Positions 1 through 6,881 of a stretch of DNA of 16,586 nt are shown in pieces (position 1 is the first letter of the stretch; each line of letters starts with the position of its first letter). The notes beneath the pieces were generated by a model. It was not told the DNA's origin, ran no database searches, and was given only the letters and a program-made list of their open reading frames with translations. A program made the translations under genes and the position numbers. The DNA is taken from positions 10,511 to 27,096 of the forward strand of contig WRNI01000007.1 in assembly GCA_009776695.1 (NCBI GenBank), read 5' to 3'. Source of the stretch: Methanomassiliicoccaceae archaeon (GTDB taxonomy: Archaea > Thermoplasmatota > Thermoplasmata > Methanomassiliicoccales > Methanomethylophilaceae).

Positions 1-1443
1 CCCGCCAATCCGGACGCCGTTTACATCGCGATCGGAAAGGACCGCAGGATATATGTCATCGACCCGCTGGCGGAACTGTTCGGACCGGTGTCCGACGTCG
101 GGTTAAGATGCGATTCGTGTTCCGAGAATGAAAGAAAGGAGTGCATGGGATCGCTCATCGACAAGAAAATAGTATCTGACAGTATCAGCAAAGCGGAAGA
201 GGAAACTCTTAAGGTCAACGGCAGGAATGACCTAAGCCCTCTGGACGCCGGCATAATAAGAACGCTGAAAGGGCTGGTCGCCGGCGATCAGTGTATTCTT
301 ACCATACCGTGCGACAGGTGCACGTTCATGAAAAGAAACAACAGCGCACCGCCTTCCGGCAAAACACGGTTCCTTGTTCTCGGCGGATATTTGGGCGCCG
401 GCAAGACGACGCTTGCCGTCAATCTTGCGAGGACGCTCAGGGATAAGCATGAAATTTCAGTTGCGATGATAACGAACGATCAGGGCGATGTTCTCGTTGA
501 TACGGAATTCACAAAGGACGCGGGATTCGATGTGCGCGAGATACTCGGAGGATGTTTCTGCTCAAATTTCGACGAATTCGTGACAAGCGCAAGGACGCTT
601 GTCTCCGCCGGGAGGCCGGACGTGATAATCGCCGAACCTATCGGTACATCAACGAACATCATGGGCTCGGTGGTCGCTCCTCTGCGAACGTTATATCCTG
701 ATGAGTTCGGCGTTGCTCCGTTCACTGTTGTTATCGATTGCATACGGGCCGCCGGCATACTTTCCGGGCCCGGGGAAAGAACCGTTGAGTCCGTCGACCT
801 GATACCAGCGCATCAGATAAAAGAGGCTGAAGTGATAATCCTTTCAAAGGCGGACATGGTCCGCCGGGAAGCGATCTCTGAGATAAAAGAGGAGCTGAGA
901 AAGATATTGCCTGATGCGGACATCATCGAAACATCATCGTCCGACCTCAGGAACATTGATAAAATTGTTGATATCATACTTTCCGAGCGCGTCAGCACCA
1001 AGACCGCCGAACGCGACGGCAACAGGGGATTCGATTTTGAGAAAGCGAAGCTCGGCTGGTACTCCGGGACCTTCACGATAACACCGAACGACAAAGTGGA
1101 CATGTACTCCGTGGCGTCGGACATTATGAAAGGCGTCGCCAGAGAGTACGGCCCGAAGGCGATCGTTCATGTCAAGGTGATAATATCTTCGCCAGAAGCA
1201 TCGGCAAAGATGTCGCTCGTTCAAGAGTCCATACAAGTGGACGGCATATATGGTTCACGATTCATATCCTCTCCCGGAAAGCTTGTGCTGAACGCGCGCG
1301 TGATATCGCCGCCGAAGCGGCTTGAGGATACGATGCGCAGCGTTATCGGATCATTATCATCATATCCCGCGAAGATAGAAAAGATAAGCGAATCGTGCTT
1401 TTCGCCCAGACCGGAATCGCCGTCGCACTTCTTCTTCGAATAA
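1..1443 (+). CDS. CobW/P47K-type GTPase with cysteine-rich N-terminus (5' end outside window)
   Basis: G3E-family (COG0523) P-loop GTPase, a group that handles metal or corrinoid cofactor insertion. Seen: P-loop GGYLGAGKTT coded around 382-411; GGCFCS around 544-561, a variant of the family's CxCC metal-binding motif; EPIGTSTN around 634-657; SKAD (NKxD-type guanine specificity) at 844-855; and a C-terminal domain of about 130 residues with no P-loop. The reading frame is open to base 1. A GTG at 88 is possible, but it has no good ribosome binding site, so the gene probably starts upstream of the window. The N-terminal part holds CDSC (109-120), a further Cys at 142 and PCDRC (307-321), not part of a plain CobW protein and perhaps a metal or Fe-S site. 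The substrate is unknown; a role in loading a corrinoid or metal enzyme is inference. Confidence 0.8.
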   Translation, partial: PANPDAVYIAIGKDRRIYVIDPLAELFGPVSDVGLRCDSCSENERKECMGSLIDKKIVSDSISKAEEETLKVNGRNDLSPLDAGIIRTLKGLVAGDQCILTIPCDRCTFMKRNNSAPPSGKTRFLVLGGYLGAGKTTLAVNLARTLRDKHEISVAMITNDQGDVLVDTEFTKDAGFDVREILGGCFCSNFDEFVTSARTLVSAGRPDVIIAEPIGTSTNIMGSVVAPLRTLYPDEFGVAPFTVVIDCIRAAGILSGPGERTVESVDLIPAHQIKEAEVIILSKADMVRREAISEIKEELRKILPDADIIETSSSDLRNIDKIVDIILSERVSTKTAERDGNRGFDFEKAKLGWYSGTFTITPNDKVDMYSVASDIMKGVAREYGPKAIVHVKVIISSPEASAKMSLVQESIQVDGIYGSRFISSPGKLVLNARVISPPKRLEDTMRSVIGSLSSYPAKIEKISESCFSPRPESPSHFFFE

Positions 1444-1478
1444 GTTTCCTGAACGAACGCGCGGCGCACATGCCCACT

Positions 1479-1490
1479 AAATTTATATCA
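1479..1490 (+). promoter_or_regulatory. Archaeal TATA box of the glutamate synthase-like gene
   Basis: The sequence AAATTTATATCA lies in the 95-base gap after the CobW-type gene. A TATA box here predicts transcription from about 1508-1515, leaving a short leader that contains the ribosome binding site at 1527-1533. It implies the downstream gene has its own promoter. Confidence 0.55.
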
Positions 1491-1538
1491 TATCCGCTCG
1501 TGTCCCTTCTGATAGTAAAATAACGAAAGGTGACAGTA

Positions 1539-3143
1539 ATGAACATGATCGAGAACGCAAGATCGACCACGGGCACAAAATCACGCGTGCCGGACATAAG
1601 CCCCCTCAACGGGATGTGCCCGATATGCATCGAAGAGTGCAACGTGCTGTGCGAGACGGGGAAGGCAACGTTCAGAGGCAGAGAAGTATTATACCCGAGC
1701 CCTGAGCATTTCGGCACGAGCACCGCAGCCGCCAATAAAAATTTCTTCCTTGACTGGTCGCACATACAGATAATGTCGGAACTCATCGGTGCGAAGGGCA
1801 TCGAAGCGGACCCGGACGTGGCGTTCTTCGACAACGCCGATATAACAACGGTCGTAGGTTCAAGATCGAAAAGACCGATACCTATGAAGGTGCCGGTGCA
1901 TATCGCCGGCCTCGGTTCAACAGCGGTCGCCAAAAGAAACTGGAAAGGGATGGCCGTCGGTTCGGCGATAACCGGCGTGTGCCAAGTGATCGGAGAGAAC
2001 ATCTGCGGGATGGACAGCGACGCCGTGTACTCAAACGGCAAGGTTCAGAAGTCCCCTGAGATGGATAACCGTGTGAATTCATTCAAAGAGCTGTGGGACG
2101 GCAAGAACGGTGCCATCGTGGTGCAGACGAATGTTGAGGACAAAAGAGGCGGAGCGGACGAATACGCGATATCGAATCTCGGCGTTGACGTCATCGAGAG
2201 AAAATGGGGACAGGGAGCGAAGGCCATTGGCGGTGAGGTCCGTTTAACATCGCTTGAAAGGGCGCTTGAGCTCAAGGGAAGAGGATATCTTGTATTGCCC
2301 GATCCCGAAGATAAAGATGTACAGAAAGCGTTCAAAGAAGGCCTTTTCAAGACGTTCGAAAGACACAGCCGCGTCGGGTTCCCCGACGAGGCGTCGTTCC
2401 TTGAGGATATAGACCAGCTGAGAAGCAAAGGCGCCAAGAACGTGTTCTTAAAGACGGGCGCATACAAACCGGAGGTTGTCGCGTTCACCATGAGGTGCGC
2501 CTCGAAAGCGAAGATAGATCTTCTTACGTTCGATGGCGCCGGCGGAGGAACGGGAATGTCGCCGGTGCCGATGATGAACGAGATGAGCACTCCGACGGTG
2601 CACTTATGCGCGCAGGTGATCGAATGCGCCCGTGTGCTCAAGGAACAGGGCAGATTCGTGCCCGATATCTCATTTGCCGGCGGTTTCGTCAACGAGACGC
2701 AGATGTACAAGGCGATGGCAATGTCCGATCTCGGTGACGGTCCTATCGTTAAATCGATAGCAATGGCAAGGACCCCGATACTCACGGTGATGAAGAGCAA
2801 CCATTACGTGAAGCTCGCGGAGAACGGTAAATTGCCGTCGTCGTTCGTCGAGCAGTACGGTGCGAAGCCCGAACAGTTCTTCATATCGAGCAGCGCCGTT
2901 CAGGGCCTCAGACCGAACGCGAAACTGGGAACCGATATACCGTGGGGCGCCGTCGGTTTATATACGTACTGGCATGACCGCATCGGCGAAGGCCTTAAAC
3001 AGCTGATGGCCGGAACTCGTAAATTCAAACTGAACTGCATAGAGCGCAGCGATATCAACTGCCTGACGGAGTACGCAAGCAAGGTCACCGGCATCGAGAC
3101 GATAGAGGCGAGAGCCGCGAGAGTTATGACCGCATTGTTATGA
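1539..3143 (+). CDS. Glutamate synthase-like FMN-binding protein (GltB central domain family)
   Basis: Protein of 534 residues related to the FMN/synthase domain of glutamate synthase large subunit (COG0069), a TIM-barrel enzyme. Family motifs: KWGQGAKAIGGEV (222-234), matching the QGAKPGxGG loop, and DGAGGGTGMSP (332-342), matching DGxxGGTGASP. There is no N-terminal glutaminase domain and no C-terminal GXGXG domain. An N-terminal cluster C27-x2-C30-x3-C34-x3-C38 could bind an Fe-S cluster or zinc. The stretch after the second FMN loop (about 384-430), where true glutamate synthases keep their [3Fe-4S] cysteines, has none. An in-frame GTG at 1530 also exists, but AAAGGTGA (1526-1533) sits five bases before the ATG at 1539, so that ATG is chosen. 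The product may be an archaeal ammonia-type glutamate synthase or an FMN enzyme with another amine substrate. Confidence 0.8.
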   Translation: MNMIENARSTTGTKSRVPDISPLNGMCPICIEECNVLCETGKATFRGREVLYPSPEHFGTSTAAANKNFFLDWSHIQIMSELIGAKGIEADPDVAFFDNADITTVVGSRSKRPIPMKVPVHIAGLGSTAVAKRNWKGMAVGSAITGVCQVIGENICGMDSDAVYSNGKVQKSPEMDNRVNSFKELWDGKNGAIVVQTNVEDKRGGADEYAISNLGVDVIERKWGQGAKAIGGEVRLTSLERALELKGRGYLVLPDPEDKDVQKAFKEGLFKTFERHSRVGFPDEASFLEDIDQLRSKGAKNVFLKTGAYKPEVVAFTMRCASKAKIDLLTFDGAGGGTGMSPVPMMNEMSTPTVHLCAQVIECARVLKEQGRFVPDISFAGGFVNETQMYKAMAMSDLGDGPIVKSIAMARTPILTVMKSNHYVKLAENGKLPSSFVEQYGAKPEQFFISSSAVQGLRPNAKLGTDIPWGAVGLYTYWHDRIGEGLKQLMAGTRKFKLNCIERSDINCLTEYASKVTGIETIEARAARVMTALL

Positions 3144-3191
3144 CCGCGACACAAACATCTTAACATCTTTTCAAACACCGCGGCGATATGA

Positions 3192-3785
3192 ATGAAGAAG
3201 AAGGACCTTGAGATAAGACTGCAGGGAATGAAGGATTTCATCGATCCGGATCCTTCGCTCGAACAGTATATGACGCCCTCGGTCATCGCCTCGGACATTC
3301 TTTTCACAGCGTACTCGGAAAACGATGTTCACGGAAAGGATGTTATTGATCTCGGCTGCGGCACGGGAATGTTCTCCGTGGGGGCGTTCATGCTCGGCGC
3401 CGGAAGCGTTTACGGATTCGATGTTTCGGAAAAGGCGGTCGCCGTCGCAAGGGAGAACGCAAAGGCGTTCGGCGCTGACGTAGAATTCGAAGTGCTCGAT
3501 ATAAAGGACGCCGTGAGACACGGCGACACGGCGATAATGAACCCGCCGTTCGGATGCCAGTCGCGCAGCGCGGACAGGCCGTTCCTCGAAAAAGCGATGG
3601 AACTTTGTGATACCGTTTATTCAATGCACATGGGAACGACGTCCGGTTTTGTGAAAGAATATATTGAGAGCGCGGGACGCGAGCTCTGTTATCAGAGAAG
3701 GTATAGGTTTAATATACCCCACACATTCTCGTTCCACAGCAAAGCAGAGCATAACGTTGATGTTATCATGATAATTATAAGGTGA
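3192..3785 (+). CDS. METTL5-like rRNA adenine N6-methyltransferase
   Basis: Protein of 197 residues, a class I SAM-dependent methyltransferase. Seen: LEQYMTP (23-29), typical of the METTL5/archaeal orthologue group at the N-terminus; the SAM-binding DLGCGTG (53-59); the acidic ribose-binding FDVSE (76-80); and the catalytic NPPF (117-120), the signature of N6-adenine methylation. Eukaryotic METTL5 modifies small-subunit rRNA, so a ribosomal RNA substrate is the family expectation. Its length is normal for archaeal members. The gene starts 48 bases after the previous one, with only a weak ribosome binding site. It leads a tight operon with csl4 (7-base gap) and a thiI-like gene, all RNA-related. 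An ATG four bases upstream opens only seven codons in another frame and is not used. Confidence 0.85.
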   Translation: MKKKDLEIRLQGMKDFIDPDPSLEQYMTPSVIASDILFTAYSENDVHGKDVIDLGCGTGMFSVGAFMLGAGSVYGFDVSEKAVAVARENAKAFGADVEFEVLDIKDAVRHGDTAIMNPPFGCQSRSADRPFLEKAMELCDTVYSMHMGTTSGFVKEYIESAGRELCYQRRYRFNIPHTFSFHSKAEHNVDVIMIIIR

Positions 3786-3792
3786 ATTTCAG

Positions 3793-4356
3793 ATGAAAGA
3801 GAAAAGAGAAGTGTTCCCCGGTGACGAAGTGGCCGTGGAAGAAGAGTATCTGGCGTCCGACGGAACGTTCGCCTCGGACGGTGTGATATACGCAAGCCAG
3901 ATCGGCATTTTGGAATTGGATCACGAGGAGATGACCGCGCGCGTCATATCACCGAACCCGCCGAACGTGCTGAAAGAAGGAGACATCGTATTTGCGACGA
4001 TAGCCGATACGAGATCGACCATGGCGACCGCCGACGTCGTTGTAAGCGACGGCAAGCTGAGGGATATAGGCGGCGAAACGTACGCGACGATACACGTATC
4101 GAAGATATCGCCCGGCTATACCGACGATGTATCAAAGGAATTAAGAAAAGGCGACCGCGTCAGAGCCGTCGTGATAGGAATAAAGCCGTCGCTGCAGCTT
4201 TCCACGAAGGACGAGCATATGGGCGTTGTGATGTCATTGTGCGGCAAATGCAAATCAGAGCTGATACGCAAGGGAAAGACGCAGCTTTACTGCGAACAGT
4301 GCGACCGCTCGTTCACAAGGAAACTGGCGGACGATTACGGTAACGTCGTGTTCTGA
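3793..4356 (+). CDS. csl4: Exosome complex RNA-binding subunit Csl4
   Basis: Archaeal exosome cap subunit that helps recruit RNA to the Rrp41/Rrp42 ring for 3'-5' decay. The 187 residues show the expected order: N-terminal beta domain (about 5-58, with FPGDEVAVEEEY), a central S1 RNA-binding domain (about 62-140) and a C-terminal zinc ribbon with C150-x2-C153 and C167-x2-C170. The ribosome binding site AAGGTGA (3779-3785) overlaps the stop codon of the methyltransferase gene and sits 7 bases before the ATG. The stop overlaps the start of the next gene (TGATG), indicating translational coupling. Confidence 0.93.
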   Translation: MKEKREVFPGDEVAVEEEYLASDGTFASDGVIYASQIGILELDHEEMTARVISPNPPNVLKEGDIVFATIADTRSTMATADVVVSDGKLRDIGGETYATIHVSKISPGYTDDVSKELRKGDRVRAVVIGIKPSLQLSTKDEHMGVVMSLCGKCKSELIRKGKTQLYCEQCDRSFTRKLADDYGNVVF

Positions 4357-4982
4357 TGAGACTCGTCGCTCTCGTTTCCGGCGGTATCGATTCGCCCGTT
4401 GCGGCATACAAGATGGCGATGACCGGTGCCGATGTGATACTTCTCCATATGGACAACCGCCCCCACACCGATGACCGCTGTCTCGAAAAGGTGAAAAAGA
4501 TCGCCTCACGCCTGAGCGCGGTGACAAAAAAGGAAATTTTGCTTTATGTTGCATCTCACGGCGAGAATCAGACGCTCATCAGGAAGAACTGCGACAGCGG
4601 TTATCAGTGCGTCCTCTGCAAAAGGCTGATGATGCGTGTTGCCAAAGAGTTCGCATTAAGGAATGAATGTTCAGGCATCGTCATGGGCGATTCTTTGGGC
4701 CAGGTGGCGTCGCAGACGCTCAGAAATATACGGGCAGAATCGTTCGATCTCAGCGTTCCGGTACTGAGGCCGCTCATCGGTCTCGATAAGCTGGAGATAG
4801 AGGCCGTCGCCAAGGAAATAGGAACATATGGGATATCCATAATGCCGGAGTCTCCCTGCGGCGTCGTCCCTCAGCGGCCGATCACCGAGGCGGAACCATT
4901 GAGAACTGTTATGCAGCAGTCATACCTTGAATTTGATGAGATGGCGGCAGCGTCCGCGGACTCCGCGAAACGCGTTCAGTAA
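4356..4982 (+). CDS. thiI: ThiI-type PP-loop sulfurtransferase without THUMP domain
   Basis: Protein of 208 residues equal to the C-terminal adenylation/sulfurtransfer domain of ThiI, which makes 4-thiouridine in tRNA. Seen: PP-loop SGGIDSP (8-14); MGDSLGQVASQT (110-121), typical of ThiI; CVLC (C85, C88) and a third cysteine, C168, in ESPCG. Archaeal ThiI proteins carry a conserved CxxC plus a distal cysteine thought to hold an Fe-S cluster or pass sulfur, which fits these residues. The usual N-terminal NFLD and THUMP tRNA-binding domains (about 170 residues) are absent: the protein begins directly with the PP-loop strand and the ATG overlaps the csl4 stop. It may rely on a separate THUMP protein or act on another substrate. 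The 3' end overlaps the convergent small gene by 7 bases. Confidence 0.78.
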   Translation: MRLVALVSGGIDSPVAAYKMAMTGADVILLHMDNRPHTDDRCLEKVKKIASRLSAVTKKEILLYVASHGENQTLIRKNCDSGYQCVLCKRLMMRVAKEFALRNECSGIVMGDSLGQVASQTLRNIRAESFDLSVPVLRPLIGLDKLEIEAVAKEIGTYGISIMPESPCGVVPQRPITEAEPLRTVMQQSYLEFDEMAAASADSAKRVQ

Positions 4983-5248
4983 AGACCGCGAAGCGAACTT
5001 AACGCGGGGCACGAGAATATCTTCTCCGGGTCGTACACCATGTCCATCGTTATCCTTGAGACGAAGTTAAGCTGCACTGTCGATATGTACAGTGTCTGAT
5101 CGCCGATCTGTATCTTCTCGTCGGTATCCTTCGCCGGTTTTATCAGCGTGGGAACGAGGGCGGGACCGCTGCACGTGGTGGACAGCCTGTAATCTATGCC
5201 CTCCGCGATGATCATCTCCTTCACGTCATCGTCCACTTCTATCGTCAT
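4976..5248 (-). CDS. Small HesB/IscA-like protein
   Basis: Protein of 90 residues. The stretch TTCSGPALVPTLIK (24-37) resembles the GCSG/CCSGPS loop of HesB/IscA-like proteins, which bind or transfer iron or Fe-S clusters. The following pattern (IQIGDQTLYIS, then VYDPEKIFSCP) fits the rest of that fold. Only two cysteines (C26, C80) are present, against the three of classical A-type carriers, so it is a divergent member. The ATG at 5248 gives the start MTIEVDDDV. An ATG at 5269 would add seven residues and neither start has a strong ribosome binding site. Its tail overlaps the convergent thiI-like gene by 7 bases, and it is divergent from nob1. A link to the putative Fe-S of ThiI is speculation from position. 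Confidence 0.55.
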   Translation of the reverse strand: MTIEVDDDVKEMIIAEGIDYRLSTTCSGPALVPTLIKPAKDTDEKIQIGDQTLYISTVQLNFVSRITMDMVYDPEKIFSCPALSSLRGLY

Positions 5249-5295
5249 GACAGACCATGAAGATATCATCGGTTAAAACTGTTACTGATGGCGCA

Positions 5296-5309
5296 CAGTA
5301 ATTAATACC
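5296..5309. promoter_or_regulatory. Candidate bidirectional TATA element between nob1 and the HesB-like gene
   Basis: The AT-rich core TAATTAATA (5299-5307) is nearly palindromic and is the only such element in the gap. Read on the plus strand, its centre is about 25 bases before the ATG at 5329, so transcription could begin at the nob1 start codon (leaderless). Read on the minus strand, it predicts a start near 5277, giving a short leader for the small HesB-like gene. Confidence 0.4.
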
Positions 5310-5328
5310 GATGCGGTTATGCAATGCG

Positions 5329-5790
5329 ATGGTACTGATACTTGACAGTTCCGCCATTTTCGCAATGGAGGACCTTCCGCAGGATGATATTGCGGTTCCC
5401 GCAGGCGTTGTTGACGAACTCAGAAGATATAATGACAAACGTGTTGACAGATGGGGCGATCTTCTCCGTGTTTCCGAATGCACGGAACGCGCGATAGCCA
5501 AAGTAAGGGAGACCGCATTGAAAAGCGGGGACGCCGGAAGGTTATCGGATGTTGACGTTCATGTGATAGCATTGGCGATAGACCTTGACGGTATCGTTCT
5601 GACGGATGATTTTTCGATACAGAATGTTTGTAAAATAATGAACATTGAATATCGGCCGGTAGGAACGGAAGGCATCAAAAAGGTTGAAAAATGGAATTAC
5701 CGGTGCAACGGATGCGGAAAATGGTACAAAGAGAAGATGAGCGACTGCCCCGTATGCGGATCATCAATGAAAGCTCACAGAAAGAGATGA
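5329..5790 (+). CDS. nob1: Nob1 rRNA maturation endonuclease (PIN domain plus zinc ribbon)
   Basis: Cuts the 3' end of 16S rRNA precursor during small-subunit maturation. The 153 residues show a PIN domain (about 1-115) starting MVLILDSSAIF, with metal-binding acidic residues D6, E30, D76 and D93/D94 (LTDD), then a zinc ribbon with C126-x2-C129 and C140-x2-C143 and a basic tail. PIN domains begin with the first beta strand, so the ATG at 5329 is preferred over an in-frame ATG at 5311 that adds six unrelated residues. The TATA-like element 25 bases upstream supports a leaderless start here, and there is no ribosome binding site. The stop lies one base from the stop of the convergent reductase gene. 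Confidence 0.9.
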   Translation: MVLILDSSAIFAMEDLPQDDIAVPAGVVDELRRYNDKRVDRWGDLLRVSECTERAIAKVRETALKSGDAGRLSDVDVHVIALAIDLDGIVLTDDFSIQNVCKIMNIEYRPVGTEGIKKVEKWNYRCNGCGKWYKEKMSDCPVCGSSMKAHRKR

Positions 5791-5791
5791 A

Positions 5792-6877
5792 TCACGGGAA
5801 GATGCGCTTACATCGTATCAGATTGCCCAATCTCCTCTTTCCCAGAAGCTTCATACATATCCCTGTTCTCAGGTCGGAACCGAATGCGAACAGATCGGCA
5901 AGAATCTTCCCTCTCGCGGCTATCCTGAGCGGCTTAAGCATCGCACGCTGCCACTCCTTCTGATATTCCTCCAATGCCTTACCGTCAAGTACGTTGTCCG
6001 CTGCCGCGGAACCGCATATCCTGCCGGCGATCATTGCCAACGGAATTCCGCCGCCGTTCACCGATATCACGTGACCGGCGGCGTCGCCGACGGTCATTCC
6101 GTTCTCCGTGTATGTTCTTTTCACAGGGCCCCGGCTGGGAACGTATTTGCCTTCCATTTTGCTTATCACATCAAATTCGTGCTTGGCAACGAATTTGTCA
6201 AAATATTCGCTTAACGTACCGTCCGCGAATTTGGGTGAAAAACCGATACCTATGTTCGCCTGCCCTTTCTTAGGCATTATCCATCCGTACGCGCCCGGTG
6301 CGATACCGCCGAAGAACATCGTGACAACGGGATCGAAATCCCCTCTCGCCTGCGCCGTGACCGCCGGGTACGGGTCCTGCGGTCTGGGAAGCCCGAGGCT
6401 TCTCGATACCTTCGAACCGGGCCCGTCGGCGCCTATTATCACTTTGTATTCGATCTCGCCGTCTGATGTCATCGCCGTGCTGCCTTCGGATCTGAGAAAA
6501 GCACATCCCCGTATTATCTCCGCTCCCGCCTCCTCGGCCATTGATGCCAGATGCTTATCGAATCTGTCCCTTTCCGTCGTGTACCCGGTGAACGGTATCT
6601 CCGTTGTTCTCATTTTAGGATCGACCAGCCTTATCGCGTCCGTTTCTCTTATTATGAGGTCGCCGGGGATGTCGAAAAGATCATCGATATCGGACGCGTT
6701 GGGGAACATTTTCCTTATTTCGTCAACGGACGGCATGAACTCGCCGCATCTGACCGGCACGCCTATGTCGCGGCGCCTTTCGATCACCGTTACGTTAATG
6801 CCTTTTGATGCCGCGTATCTCGCCGCGGTGCTTCCCGCCGGCCCGGCACCGACAACGAGAACATCCGTTCTTATCAA
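5792..6877 (-). CDS. Geranylgeranyl reductase family FAD enzyme (archaeal lipid saturation)
   Basis: Reduces the double bonds of geranylgeranyl chains in archaeal ether lipids. The 361 residues show the FAD-binding GxGxxG at VVGAGPAGSTAA (8-19), ERRRDIG (33-39), the RCGEF cysteine region (43-47), the second FAD motif GADGPGS, the substrate-side YGWIMPK motif typical of the family, and GDAAGHVISVNGGGI near the C-terminal third. The length is slightly shorter than the usual 390 or so. The start is TTG at 6877, supported by AGGTGA four bases upstream. That ribosome binding site contains the TGA stop of the prenyl synthase gene, so the two genes form a coupled operon. Confidence 0.88.
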   Translation of the reverse strand: MIRTDVLVVGAGPAGSTAARYAASKGINVTVIERRRDIGVPVRCGEFMPSVDEIRKMFPNASDIDDLFDIPGDLIIRETDAIRLVDPKMRTTEIPFTGYTTERDRFDKHLASMAEEAGAEIIRGCAFLRSEGSTAMTSDGEIEYKVIIGADGPGSKVSRSLGLPRPQDPYPAVTAQARGDFDPVVTMFFGGIAPGAYGWIMPKKGQANIGIGFSPKFADGTLSEYFDKFVAKHEFDVISKMEGKYVPSRGPVKRTYTENGMTVGDAAGHVISVNGGGIPLAMIAGRICGSAAADNVLDGKALEEYQKEWQRAMLKPLRIAARGKILADLFAFGSDLRTGICMKLLGKRRLGNLIRCKRIFP

Positions 6878-6881
6878 CGTA

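Noticed and set aside
1343..2800. Two long minus-strand frames opposite the glutamate synthase-like gene
   Set aside because: Antisense shadows without motifs; the plus-strand gene has promoter, ribosome binding site and FMN-loop motifs.
3188..3211. Seven-codon ORF beginning four bases before the METTL5-like start
   Set aside because: Too short and without a ribosome binding site; most likely chance, though a start-overlapping leader peptide cannot be ruled out.
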